Of a stretch of DNA of 38,312 bases, positions 8,302-16,206 are shown one piece after another. The number at the start of each line of letters is the position of its first letter. The stretch's first letter is position 1. Both the position numbers and the translations under genes were made by a program. A model generated the notes under the pieces. That model saw only the letters and a program-made list of their open reading frames with translations, was not told the origin of the DNA and ran no database searches. The stretch spans positions 1 through 38,312 of the forward strand of contig CALKUU010000314.1 of the NCBI GenBank assembly GCA_937996665.1. The letters run 5' to 3'. Origin of the DNA: an uncultured Xenococcaceae cyanobacterium. GTDB taxonomy: Bacteria > Cyanobacteriota > Cyanobacteriia > Cyanobacteriales > Xenococcaceae.

Positions 8302-8787
8302 ATGGATGCAATTCAACATGGTGGAGATCCTCAAGTTGGGAATCTAGCTACTCCTCTTAATTCTTCTGGTTTTAGTACTGCTTTTATCCGTAACTTACCT
8401 GCTTATCGTGCCGATCTTTCTGCATTTCGTCGCGGTTTAGAAGTTGGTATGGCTCATGGATATTTCTTATATGGACCATTTTTAGTTCTTGGCCCTCTTA
8501 GAAGTACTGAAATAGCTGAAGTTGCTGGTGTTCTCTCTGCTGTTGGTTTAGTTTCTATTTTGACAATCGCTCTATCTTTATATGCTAGTGCTATGGGTGG
8601 TTCACCTATTGCTACAGTTACCACTCCCGATATCCCTGAAGATTTGACAACTAAAGCTGGTTGGAGTGAATTTGCAGGTGGATTTTTTGTTGGTGGTTGT
8701 GGCGGTGCCGCTTTTGCTTGGTTTTTATGCTCCACACCCCACCTAATTCCTTTACAAGAAGTTGTTAAGGGTGTTTGGTCTTCATAA
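8302..8787 (+). CDS. psaL: Photosystem I subunit XI (PsaL)
   Basis: PsaL is the thylakoid subunit at the centre of the photosystem I trimer and binds chlorophyll and carotenoid. At 161 residues it has the usual cyanobacterial length. The N-terminal stromal part contains NLATPLNSS and FIRNLPAYRADLSAFRRGLEVGMAHGYF, and the first membrane helix continues through GPFLVLGPLR. Two further helices lie at about 70-95 and 120-142. The C terminus is short (LQEVVKGVWSS). It is transcribed away from psaI and ends at its own terminator. It sits next to psaI and not in a psaF-psaJ-psaL cluster. Confidence 0.96.
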   Translation: MDAIQHGGDPQVGNLATPLNSSGFSTAFIRNLPAYRADLSAFRRGLEVGMAHGYFLYGPFLVLGPLRSTEIAEVAGVLSAVGLVSILTIALSLYASAMGGSPIATVTTPDIPEDLTTKAGWSEFAGGFFVGGCGGAAFAWFLCSTPHLIPLQEVVKGVWSS

Positions 8788-8834
8788 TTTTATTGAAGAA
8801 AAATCTTTAATAGTTCTAATTTGAATTAGGAATA

Positions 8835-8860
8835 AAAGCTCAGAGATAACTCTGGGCTTT
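8835..8860 (+). terminator. Intrinsic terminator of psaL
   Basis: AAAGCTCAGAG and CTCTGGGCTTT form an 11-bp stem with one G-U pair and an ATAA tetraloop, 48 bp after the psaL stop. The following bases are T-rich but interrupted. It separates psaL from psb32. Confidence 0.75.
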
Positions 8861-8938
8861 ATCATTTTATTAGGTGATTAAATTTTTTGTTAATCATTTA
8901 CTATTGATGACACATAATTTTTTGAGAGTAAAAATACT

Positions 8939-9652
8939 ATGCATAAGGCTTCAGCTCTGATGAAGATCGTAAAATTTGGGCTGCGACGATCATTTATATC
9001 TTTATTAGCAATTGTTTTGTTTAGCTTCAGTTTGATTGCTCCTGCTTTAGCAACAGGTGTATATGACTTACCTAGCCCTAATACAGAAGAAATTTGGGTA
9101 GTCGATCAAGCCAAAGAAATTAGTTTGGCAACTCAAAACACTTTAAGTAGCAAATTTAAGGATGTGGCTAAAGCGACAGGGCAAGAAATTAGAATGGTTG
9201 CTATTCGTCGTTTAGATTATGGCGAGACTATTAATAGCTTTGCAGATGAAGTTTTTACTGATTGGTATTCTAATGAAGAATCTCAGGCTAATCAGACTTT
9301 ATTAGTTATTGATACTCTTACCAATACAACCGCTATTCGTCGTGGTTCTCAGGCGGCCGAATTACTTACTCAGGATGCTACTGAAAGTATTGTTAATGAG
9401 ACTGTTGGTTACAACCTTCGGGTCGGTAATAAATATAATCAAGCTTTATTGGATTCGAGCGATCGCTTAGTGGCTATTCTTTCAGGGCTTGAAGATCCAG
9501 GACCACCAGAGATAGAAGAAAATATTCAAGTTGAAGGAACTTTTACCAAAGCTGAAGACACTGATGCTGGTCAAGCATTTACTTGGGTAATTATTCTTTT
9601 AGTTCTAGCTACTGTAATTCCTATGGTTACTTACTTCTGGTACGTCTTATAA
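8939..9652 (+). CDS. psb32: TPM-domain protein, Psb32-like
   Basis: Psb32, with its plant relative TLP18.3, is a thylakoid TPM-domain protein tied to photosystem II repair and protection against photodamage. The 237 residues begin with a signal peptide (hydrophobic core about 18-36, ending ALA). A lumenal TPM domain follows at about 50-185, with the WVVDQAKEISLATQ start and the LLVIDTLTNTTAIRRG block. A C-terminal membrane helix spans about 213-236 (FTWVIILLVLATVIPMV). The ATG at 8939 has GAGAG 10 bases upstream; an ATG at 8960 is possible. The assignment to Psb32 rather than another TPM protein is from architecture and length. Confidence 0.78.
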   Translation: MHKASALMKIVKFGLRRSFISLLAIVLFSFSLIAPALATGVYDLPSPNTEEIWVVDQAKEISLATQNTLSSKFKDVAKATGQEIRMVAIRRLDYGETINSFADEVFTDWYSNEESQANQTLLVIDTLTNTTAIRRGSQAAELLTQDATESIVNETVGYNLRVGNKYNQALLDSSDRLVAILSGLEDPGPPEIEENIQVEGTFTKAEDTDAGQAFTWVIILLVLATVIPMVTYFWYVL

Positions 9653-10156
9653 ACTTAAACTGGGATTTATATAACAATGATTATGTTAAGTAGGTGCGAG
9701 TTTGCCCTACTTATTTTTTTGTTCTTTGACTGCGATTAACTATTTACTGCTAATTGCTGATGACCTCTATGAATTGGACTAGTAAACTTACTTGATGACT
9801 TGACTGTAGTTTATTGCTATAAATTGATTGAATTTAATCACAAACAAAATTTAAAAACGCTAGTATAGTTTGCGTTAGTAAAAATTAGAGTGGACAAAAC
9901 CTAATCCTTGAGAACATAATTTAGTCACAGTTTAGTTATACGCTGAAATTTTGGCTGTTTTGATGATTGATTTGACTGTACATTTAACAAAAGTGTCGTT
10001 TTAGTCAAAATTTTTGTCGACTTTAGGAAACTTCAAATCCGAAGTTTTCGTCCCTCTCCATAAGGTGTATTTCAGTACTAATTTATAAATTTTAAAGTGT
10101 ATTAAAACTACCCTTCCTGAGATTATTCTCTAAGCATCTTTGAGGAGCTATTGATT
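9653..10156. other. Intergenic region between psb32 and the amidase gene
   Basis: About 500 bp without a gene. It opens with the psb32 terminator. The rest is AT-rich and contains TTGACTGTA twice (around 9806 and 9970) and a 9-bp hairpin with one G-U pair at 10026-10049 (arms GAAACTTC and GAAGTTTTC) lying about 110 bases before the amidase start. That hairpin may lie in a 5' leader. I see no small RNA that I can name. Confidence 0.5.
9687..9720 (+). terminator. Intrinsic terminator of psb32
   Basis: TAAGTAGG (9687-9694) pairs perfectly with CCTACTTA (9706-9713), and seven T follow immediately. It is 35 bp past the psb32 stop, a textbook intrinsic terminator. Confidence 0.88.
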
Positions 10157-11947
10157 GTGAAAATTCGCTGGTTATTGTTGAGTTTTTTAGGAGTTATTAT
10201 TTTTGGAGCTCCTGCTGATGCAGGTCAAATTGTATCTTGGGAATTTAAAAAAAATAAGAATCGCCTTGAGTTCAAGACTGATGAAGATGTTCAACCGCGA
10301 GCAAAACTAATTGCAAATCCTACTCGTTTAGTGATTGATCTTCCTGGAACTCAGTTAGGTCGGACAACGGTTAAAGAAAATTACTCTGGAGCCATTCGAG
10401 GATTTAGAATTGGTCAGGCGACTGACGATGTTGTTAGTTTCGTTGTTGAGCTAGCGCCTGGCTATGTTTATGATCCGAAAAGAATTAAGTTTGTCGGTAA
10501 GTCTTCAACTAATTGGTCGGTAGATTTGCCTAGTCCTAAAATTGGTGATTTTCCTTCTTCAACAAAAACGAGCGGCAATGATGAACAAATTATTGCTCTT
10601 CCTATTTCTCCTAAAGCACTGCCTGGTAGAAGAGTTATTCGTCATAATCCTCTTCCTAATCGGAACTTACCAACTGTATCTCGTCCTCCTCAAATTAGTG
10701 CTTCTTCCTCTCATATAAGAACTACTAGTCAAGGTTTTGTTCTTAATATTGATGGCGATCGCAAAGATCGCATAATTCATAGTCGGAAAGGTGACGAGAT
10801 TGTTTTTACTCTCAAAGACAAAAATTTACCTGCTGAATTACTAGATAAATCATTTGAAGTTGCAGAGCATGGGGTTCAGTCAATCAGTTTTGCTCAAAAC
10901 AAAAGATCTCTGACTCAAGTAACCCTAAAATTAAAATCTGATTCTGCTGATTGGCGTGCTAGGTTTAGTGCTGCTAATGGTCTCATTCTAATTCCTGGTC
11001 GAACTATTGCGAAAATCGATAAAGAAGTTAAGCCTATTAATCGCAATACTTTATTAGCAACTATTAATGAAATAGACCTTGCTCAGGATGGGTCTCAATT
11101 ATCAATTAGTAGTGATCAAGATGTAAAGGCTCGCACAGAATTTATTGGAAGAGGAACTTATAAGGTAACTATCAATGATTCTCAGTTAGGGGAGCCTTTT
11201 TCTGGACCACAACTTAGAGCAAATAGTCCGATTTCTGAACTGAAAGTGAAAGAAGAGGGTTCTAAGGTAGTTTTGCTAATTACTACGAAATTAGGAACAA
11301 GGTTAGGCAATATTGTTAACGACTCTAAGTTAGTTTCTTTGCCAGTTATTTCACCAAGAGCAGTATCGGTTAATGATGGCGGACGCTCTTCAAGAGCTAA
11401 AACTAAACCTTTAGTAATTATTGACCCTGGTCATGGTGGTCAAGATCCTGGGACAGTTGGGATTAATGGAGTTGTTGAAAAAAATATTGTTTTACCAATT
11501 TCTCTGGAAGTTGCTAAGGAGTTAGAAAAACAAGGAATTACGGTTAAATTAACTAGAAATAGAGATAACTTTATTAGTTTAGATGGCAGAACAGATTTAG
11601 CTAACAATTCTAATGCAGATTTGTTTGTGAGTATTCATGCCAATGCAATCAATCTTTCTCGTCCTGATGTTAATGGTTTAGAAACTTATTACTATAAGAG
11701 CGGAAGACGTTTAGCAGAAGTCATTCACTGGAATGTTTTGAATAGTGTAAATATTAAAGATCGCAAAATTAGACGCTCTCGATTTTTTGTCTTGAGACAT
11801 TCAAAAGCCCCAGCAGTTTTGGTTGAAGTAGGATTTTTGACTGGACGAGAGGATTCTCGTAATTTGCAAAACTCTAATCATCGTAGCCAGATTGCCAAAG
11901 CGATTGCTCGAGGCATAGTACAGTATGTTAAGGAAAGTAGAATATAA
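10157..11947 (+). CDS. amiC: N-acetylmuramoyl-L-alanine amidase with AMIN domains (AmiC type)
   Basis: This periplasmic zinc hydrolase cuts the bond between muramic acid and the stem peptide, a step in septal wall splitting. An N-terminal signal peptide (about 1-22, ending PADA) is followed by an AMIN domain at about 23-125 that targets the wall, a Pro/Ser linker, a second AMIN-like region near 190-390, and an Amidase_3 domain at about 413-592. Zinc ligands and the catalytic Glu are visible in IDPGHGGQDPG, VVEKNIV, FVSIHANA and VLVEVGFLTG. GAGGAG at 10142-10147 lies 9 bases before GTG 10157 but only 3 before TTG 10151, so I chose GTG. It precedes murI. Confidence 0.9.
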   Translation: MKIRWLLLSFLGVIIFGAPADAGQIVSWEFKKNKNRLEFKTDEDVQPRAKLIANPTRLVIDLPGTQLGRTTVKENYSGAIRGFRIGQATDDVVSFVVELAPGYVYDPKRIKFVGKSSTNWSVDLPSPKIGDFPSSTKTSGNDEQIIALPISPKALPGRRVIRHNPLPNRNLPTVSRPPQISASSSHIRTTSQGFVLNIDGDRKDRIIHSRKGDEIVFTLKDKNLPAELLDKSFEVAEHGVQSISFAQNKRSLTQVTLKLKSDSADWRARFSAANGLILIPGRTIAKIDKEVKPINRNTLLATINEIDLAQDGSQLSISSDQDVKARTEFIGRGTYKVTINDSQLGEPFSGPQLRANSPISELKVKEEGSKVVLLITTKLGTRLGNIVNDSKLVSLPVISPRAVSVNDGGRSSRAKTKPLVIIDPGHGGQDPGTVGINGVVEKNIVLPISLEVAKELEKQGITVKLTRNRDNFISLDGRTDLANNSNADLFVSIHANAINLSRPDVNGLETYYYKSGRRLAEVIHWNVLNSVNIKDRKIRRSRFFVLRHSKAPAVLVEVGFLTGREDSRNLQNSNHRSQIAKAIARGIVQYVKESRI

Positions 11948-11964
11948 GTATGTTTACTTATATT
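11941..11964 (+). other. Perfect hairpin over the amidase stop codon
   Basis: AATATAAGTA and TACTTATATT form a perfect 10-bp stem with a TGTT loop. It includes the stop codon (11945-11947). No T tract follows, so it is unlikely to be a strong terminator; it may protect the 3' end or influence coupling to murI 79 bp downstream. Confidence 0.45.
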
Positions 11965-12026
11965 GCTTATGGTGATTTAATTATTCTCAATTAAGTTTCA
12001 TTATTGGAATCAAAAAAGCAACTGTT

Positions 12027-12863
12027 ATGACATCAATAATACAAACATCAAATTTACGTATCGGTCTTTTTGATAGTGGTGTCGGTGGATTAACAGTTTT
12101 AAAACAAATTTACGCTCAAATGCCTCAAGAGTCGGTAATTTATTTTGGCGATACCGAAAGGCTTCCTTATGGCACTAAAACACCAGTAGAAATTTTGCAG
12201 TATGTGCGTGAAATTATTAACTGGATGCTTGATCAAGGAGTCAAAATGATTATTATGGCTTGTAATACAAGCTCTGCATTGGCTCTTGAAAAAGTACAAG
12301 ATGAATATGATATCCCGATTCTTGGTTTGATTTTGCCTGGAGCAAGAGCTGCTGTTAAACAGGGTAAGCGAATTGGAGTAATTTCTACTCAAGCTACTGC
12401 CGATAGTAATGCTTATCGAAAAGCAATTCAAGAAATAGATACTAATGTTCGAGTTTGGCAGGTTAGTTGTCCTGAATTTGTCATGTTAGTAGAGCAAAAT
12501 CAGATTGATTCTGTGCATGCCTACGAAATAGCACTTAAGTATTTACAACCACTAATCGATGCGAATATAGATACCTTAATTTACGGCTGTACTCACTATC
12601 GACATTTGGAAAGGGTTTTCAAGAAGATCTTGCCATCATCAATCAACATCGTTGATCCTGCTGAATATCTCGTGATTGCGGCTAATCAAGAGCTGGAATT
12701 AATGGGTCTTAAAAGTACTCAGGTTAATTGTTCAACTCGTTTTTGCGTCAGTGGCTCTGATCGAGAATTTGCTGTTACAGCTCAGCAACTTTTATCAGAA
12801 GTAATTCAAGTAGAACAAGTTCAAGTTGCTAATTCTTGTTTACCAGGAAGAGATAATCTTTAA
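12027..12863 (+). CDS. murI: Glutamate racemase
   Basis: MurI interconverts L- and D-glutamate, supplying D-Glu for peptidoglycan. The 278-residue protein shows the substrate-binding FDSGVGGLTVL (15-25), YFGDTERLPYG (39-49), the first catalytic cysteine Cys79 in MACNTSSA and the second, Cys188, in YGCTHYRHL. Length is normal. It follows the amidase by 79 bp on the same strand, so two peptidoglycan genes stand together and may share a transcript. No terminator lies between them. Confidence 0.95.
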   Translation: MTSIIQTSNLRIGLFDSGVGGLTVLKQIYAQMPQESVIYFGDTERLPYGTKTPVEILQYVREIINWMLDQGVKMIIMACNTSSALALEKVQDEYDIPILGLILPGARAAVKQGKRIGVISTQATADSNAYRKAIQEIDTNVRVWQVSCPEFVMLVEQNQIDSVHAYEIALKYLQPLIDANIDTLIYGCTHYRHLERVFKKILPSSINIVDPAEYLVIAANQELELMGLKSTQVNCSTRFCVSGSDREFAVTAQQLLSEVIQVEQVQVANSCLPGRDNL

Positions 12864-13280
12864 GAATTTGCTGAGGCTGAGAGAGTTTAAGTTGAGAGGT
12901 TAAAAGCAGCGATCGCTATTTTTAATAACTAGCTAAGGTGATCATTCATTCTTGGCAAGATTGAGGTTCTTGCGGTTGTAGCTCTTTTTTATGAGAATAT
13001 TTTTGCTGGAAATTGGTCAGACAAGCTTGGGTTTTTCTGATCTAAGACTTTGCTATACCCATAATCTTTGTCCATATCTGGTTGATGAGTAATCTATATG
13101 CCAAGCAAGGTTTGAAAATTACCGTAGACTATGAATTATAGAGCTTTCAATCTAAATGATTAGCCTATTTTTTTTAATTAATTTACAGTAAAATTTTGCT
13201 CTTAGGTTAGGTTAGCTTAAAATAAGTACAATAATATGTAACCTTTCTTAACTAAAATAATTGCCAAATTTGGCGTAACA
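12864..13280. other. Intergenic region between murI and sds
   Basis: A 417-bp stretch with one HIP1 octamer near 12909 and no reading frame I believe. Close to sds it has a TTAGG-TTAGG-TTAGC run at about 13204-13217. A perfect 12-bp palindrome, GCCAAATTTGGC, lies at 13263-13274, 6 bases before the ATG. Confidence 0.5.
13263..13274 (+). promoter_or_regulatory. Palindrome at the sds ribosome-binding position
   Basis: GCCAAATTTGGC is fully self-complementary and occupies the place where a Shine-Dalgarno would sit before the ATG at 13281. It could bind a dimeric regulator or form a small stem over the start. No regulator is known to me for it. Confidence 0.35.
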
Positions 13281-14276
13281 ATGATAACTACTAGCTCTTT
13301 ATTAGCACCTGTCGATGACGACTTACATATTCTGACTGAGAATCTCAAACAACTTGTGGGTGCGCGTCATCCTATTTTGAGAGCAGCAGCTGAACATTTA
13401 TTTGATGCTGGTGGTAAAAGAATTAGACCCGCAATTGTTTTATTGGTGGCTCGTGCAATTAGTCACCATGAAAATAGTGGTAGAAATACAACTGGAGACA
13501 TTACTGCGCGTCATCGTCGATTAGCAGAGATCACCGAAATGATTCACACGGCTAGCTTGGTTCATGATGATGTGGTAGATGAAGCTGATCTCAGGCGTAA
13601 TGTTCCTACTGTTAATAGTCTTTTTAGCAATAAAGTTGCAGTTTTAGCTGGTGACTTTTTGTTTGCTCAGTCTTCTTGGTACTTAGCTAATTTAGATAAT
13701 TTGCAAGTTGTCAAACTTTTATCTGAAGTAATTCGTGACTTTGCTGAAGGTGAAATTCTGCAAAGTATTAGTAGTTTTGATACTGATGTATCTTTAGAAG
13801 CTTATTTAGAAAAAAGTTACTATAAAACTGCTTCCTTAGTTGCGAATAGTGCTAAAGCTGCCGGGGTTTTAAGTGATGTCAGCGAAGAAATTGCTAATAA
13901 CTTTTATGATTATGGTCGCAATTTTGGCTTAGCTTTTCAGATTGTTGATGATATTTTGGACTTTAATGCTTCTACTGAAGTTTTGGGTAAACCTGCTGGA
14001 GCTGATTTAGCTAGCGGTAATTTAACTGCTCCGGTTATTTATGCCATGGAAGAGAAGCCTTATTTAAAGGTTTTGATTGAGCGAGAGTTTTGTGAAGATG
14101 GTGATTTAGAAGAAGCGATCGCAATTGTAAATGATGGTAATGGCATTGCTAAAGCTAGAGAACTCGCTTTAATCCATACAGAGAAAGCACAAAATAGTTT
14201 GCTTGGTTTGAGTGTATCCGATTCAGCTAAATCTCTCAGAAAACTCACTGATTACAATCTTAGTCGTCTGTATTAG
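13281..14276 (+). CDS. sds: Long-chain all-trans prenyl diphosphate synthase (solanesyl type)
   Basis: This trans-prenyltransferase adds isopentenyl units to an allylic diphosphate, most likely making the C45 side chain of plastoquinone-9. The 331 residues show GGKRIRP (44-50), the first Asp-rich motif DDVVD at 96-100 and the second, DDILD, at 223-227. The residues 5 and 4 before the first motif are the small Ala91 and Ser92, which leave room for a long chain; short-chain enzymes carry bulky aromatics there. No Shine-Dalgarno is seen at the ATG, where a palindrome sits instead. Position after murI and before galE is consistent with a stand-alone unit. Confidence 0.88.
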   Translation: MITTSSLLAPVDDDLHILTENLKQLVGARHPILRAAAEHLFDAGGKRIRPAIVLLVARAISHHENSGRNTTGDITARHRRLAEITEMIHTASLVHDDVVDEADLRRNVPTVNSLFSNKVAVLAGDFLFAQSSWYLANLDNLQVVKLLSEVIRDFAEGEILQSISSFDTDVSLEAYLEKSYYKTASLVANSAKAAGVLSDVSEEIANNFYDYGRNFGLAFQIVDDILDFNASTEVLGKPAGADLASGNLTAPVIYAMEEKPYLKVLIEREFCEDGDLEEAIAIVNDGNGIAKARELALIHTEKAQNSLLGLSVSDSAKSLRKLTDYNLSRLY

Positions 14277-14329
14277 ACTTGGGCTAAGTTTTCAGGTCAA
14301 TCTTGATAGTTAGTAAAGGGAGTATCATT

Positions 14330-15328
14330 GTGTCTTCAAGACCAACAATTTTAGTCACTGGTGGTGCTGGTTATATTGGTTCTCATGCTGCATTAGCTCT
14401 TAAAAATGCAGGTTATGAAGTAATTGTTTTAGATAATTTGGCTTACGGTCATCGAGAAATTATTGAAGATGTTGTCAAGGTTGAATTGGTTGTTGGGGAT
14501 ACTAGCGATCGCAAGCTACTAGATGAGCTTTTTGCTACTCGTAATATTGCAGCGGTAATGCATTTCGCGGCTTATATTGCTGTTGGTGAGTCTGTAAATG
14601 AGCCTGGTAAATACTATACGAATAACGTTGCTAGTACTCTTAATCTTTTGGAAGCAATGTTAGCTGCTGGAGTTAATAAGTTTGTTTTCTCTTCTACTTG
14701 TGCGGTTTATGGGATGCCTAAAGAAATTCCGATGACCGAAAATCATCCCCATAATCCTTTGAGTCCTTATGCGGCTAGTAAGGATATGGTGGAAAGAATT
14801 TTAGCTGATTTTGATGTAGCCCATGCACTAAAGTCAGTTGCTTTCCGTTACTTTAATGCTTCTGGTGCTGACCCTAGTGGTTTATTAGGTGAAGATCATG
14901 ATCCAGAAACTCATTTAATTCCTTTAGCTTTATTGACTGCTTTAGGTAAACGTAAACAGCTTTATATTTTTGGTACTGACTACGATACTCCTGATGGAAC
15001 AGCAGTCAGAGATTATATTCATGTTAATGACTTAGCTGCCGCTCATGTTTTAGGTTTGGAATATTTGCTTAAAGGAGGAGATTCTCAAGTCTTTAATTTG
15101 GGTAATGGTAATGGGTTTTCTGTTAAAGATGTTATTGAAACAGCTAGAGAAGTAACTGGTGCTGAGATACCCGCTATTGAAAGCGATCGTCGTGCAGGAG
15201 ATGCACCTATCTTAGTTGGTAGTAGTGATAAGGTTCGCAACATGTTGGGCTGGGATCCTCAATATGCTGATCTGACTAAAATTATTAGTCATGCTTGGCA
15301 ATGGCACCAAAAACGACATAGCAAGTAA
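14330..15328 (+). CDS. galE: UDP-glucose 4-epimerase
   Basis: GalE interconverts UDP-glucose and UDP-galactose for galactolipid and polysaccharide synthesis. It is a classical extended SDR: NAD-binding TGGAGYIGSH (residues 10-19 from my start), the FSSTCAVYG serine/threonine region, and the catalytic pair in YAASK (Tyr147, Lys151). The substrate region RYFNASGADPSG and the RDYIHVNDLA block are GalE-typical. I take GTG 14330 as the start because AAAGGGAG (14315-14322) lies 7 bases upstream; this gives 332 residues, the usual GalE length. A TTG at 14303 would add nine residues without support. Confidence 0.92.
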   Translation: MSSRPTILVTGGAGYIGSHAALALKNAGYEVIVLDNLAYGHREIIEDVVKVELVVGDTSDRKLLDELFATRNIAAVMHFAAYIAVGESVNEPGKYYTNNVASTLNLLEAMLAAGVNKFVFSSTCAVYGMPKEIPMTENHPHNPLSPYAASKDMVERILADFDVAHALKSVAFRYFNASGADPSGLLGEDHDPETHLIPLALLTALGKRKQLYIFGTDYDTPDGTAVRDYIHVNDLAAAHVLGLEYLLKGGDSQVFNLGNGNGFSVKDVIETAREVTGAEIPAIESDRRAGDAPILVGSSDKVRNMLGWDPQYADLTKIISHAWQWHQKRHSK

Positions 15329-15401
15329 AAATGTTTCGATTGCTGGCACATCGTTACTGTTATCGATGTTGATTATGAGGATGGGAATTGATTAAATTTT
15401 G

Positions 15402-15842
15402 GTGAGACAAAAATATAAATCTTGGCTCGTTGTTACTAAGATCTTAGCTTTGTTGATTGTTGGGTGTCGCAACAATGTGACCACTCAATGTAATCTTATT
15501 GTCACAATTGCCAATGATACTAATCGGCAACTGAGCCAAATTACCCAAGTGGATCGATCAAGTAGTGTTCAAGATTCTCAGTCTTGGTCGCGAGCAATCA
15601 CCATTTTTGATCAAGCGGCGGCTCAAATTGAAGCTTTGCAGATTAAAGATGAGCAGCTATTAGTGTATCAACGAGAACTAGCAGAGTTATGGCAAACTTA
15701 TGCTCGAACTACTAATGATGCAATCGATGCTAGAGCAATCAAAAGTTTAGCGACTCTCACAAAAGCAAATAATGATACGCAAGAGGCAGATCAAAAGTTA
15801 TTATCAATAACTAAGCAGCTTAATAGTTATTGTGGAGAATGA
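15402..15842 (+). CDS. Small cyanobacterial lipoprotein, unknown function
   Basis: I do not recognise a named family. A basic N terminus and hydrophobic stretch end in LLIVGC, a lipobox placing the lipid-modified cysteine near residue 22, so the protein is probably a membrane-anchored lipoprotein. The mature part of about 125 residues is predicted helical (coiled-coil-like), with Gln/Ala-rich segments and two more cysteines (TQCNL and NSYCGE) that could form a disulfide. Adjacent TTG and GTG codons at 15399 and 15402 can both serve as start; I chose GTG. It follows galE by 73 bp. Confidence 0.6.
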   Translation: MRQKYKSWLVVTKILALLIVGCRNNVTTQCNLIVTIANDTNRQLSQITQVDRSSSVQDSQSWSRAITIFDQAAAQIEALQIKDEQLLVYQRELAELWQTYARTTNDAIDARAIKSLATLTKANNDTQEADQKLLSITKQLNSYCGE

Positions 15843-16206
15843 TTTTTGTTCTATTTTTGTCTTAATTAGGTTAGTCTTTATAATTATTTATTGATACTTT
15901 TGTCATCACTAAAAGTTGTTGTTTTTTATATTTTCGTTCCTTTTTAAACTTAAGTGCTTATTTATATTTATTTATTTAAGTTTATATTTGTCATGATTTA
16001 GTTTAAAAAAAATTGCAGTTTCTCATTGCGATCCCCATCTCAAGATAGTCTTAAAAGTATAGTATATATTCTGAAATTATTTACTGGTAGTAATTTCAGC
16101 GCTTATAAATTAATTGCAAAAATTTAATTTATGGCTAGTTTTTATTGCTTTTTCTCATAAATATTACCAGTGAAATTCTCAAAATTTTTCTTTCAAGGTA
16201 CCAATT
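15843..16206. other. Leader/intergenic region before the EF-G-like gene
   Basis: This 364-bp AT-rich stretch has no gene. CTGAAATTA (16071-16079) and TAATTTCAG (16091-16099) form a perfect 9-bp stem with an 11-base loop. The loop side TTACTGGTA is partly complementary to TTACCAGTGA at 16164-16173, so a longer alternative fold of the leader is possible. AAGG just before the ATG is the likely ribosome-binding site. Confidence 0.45.
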
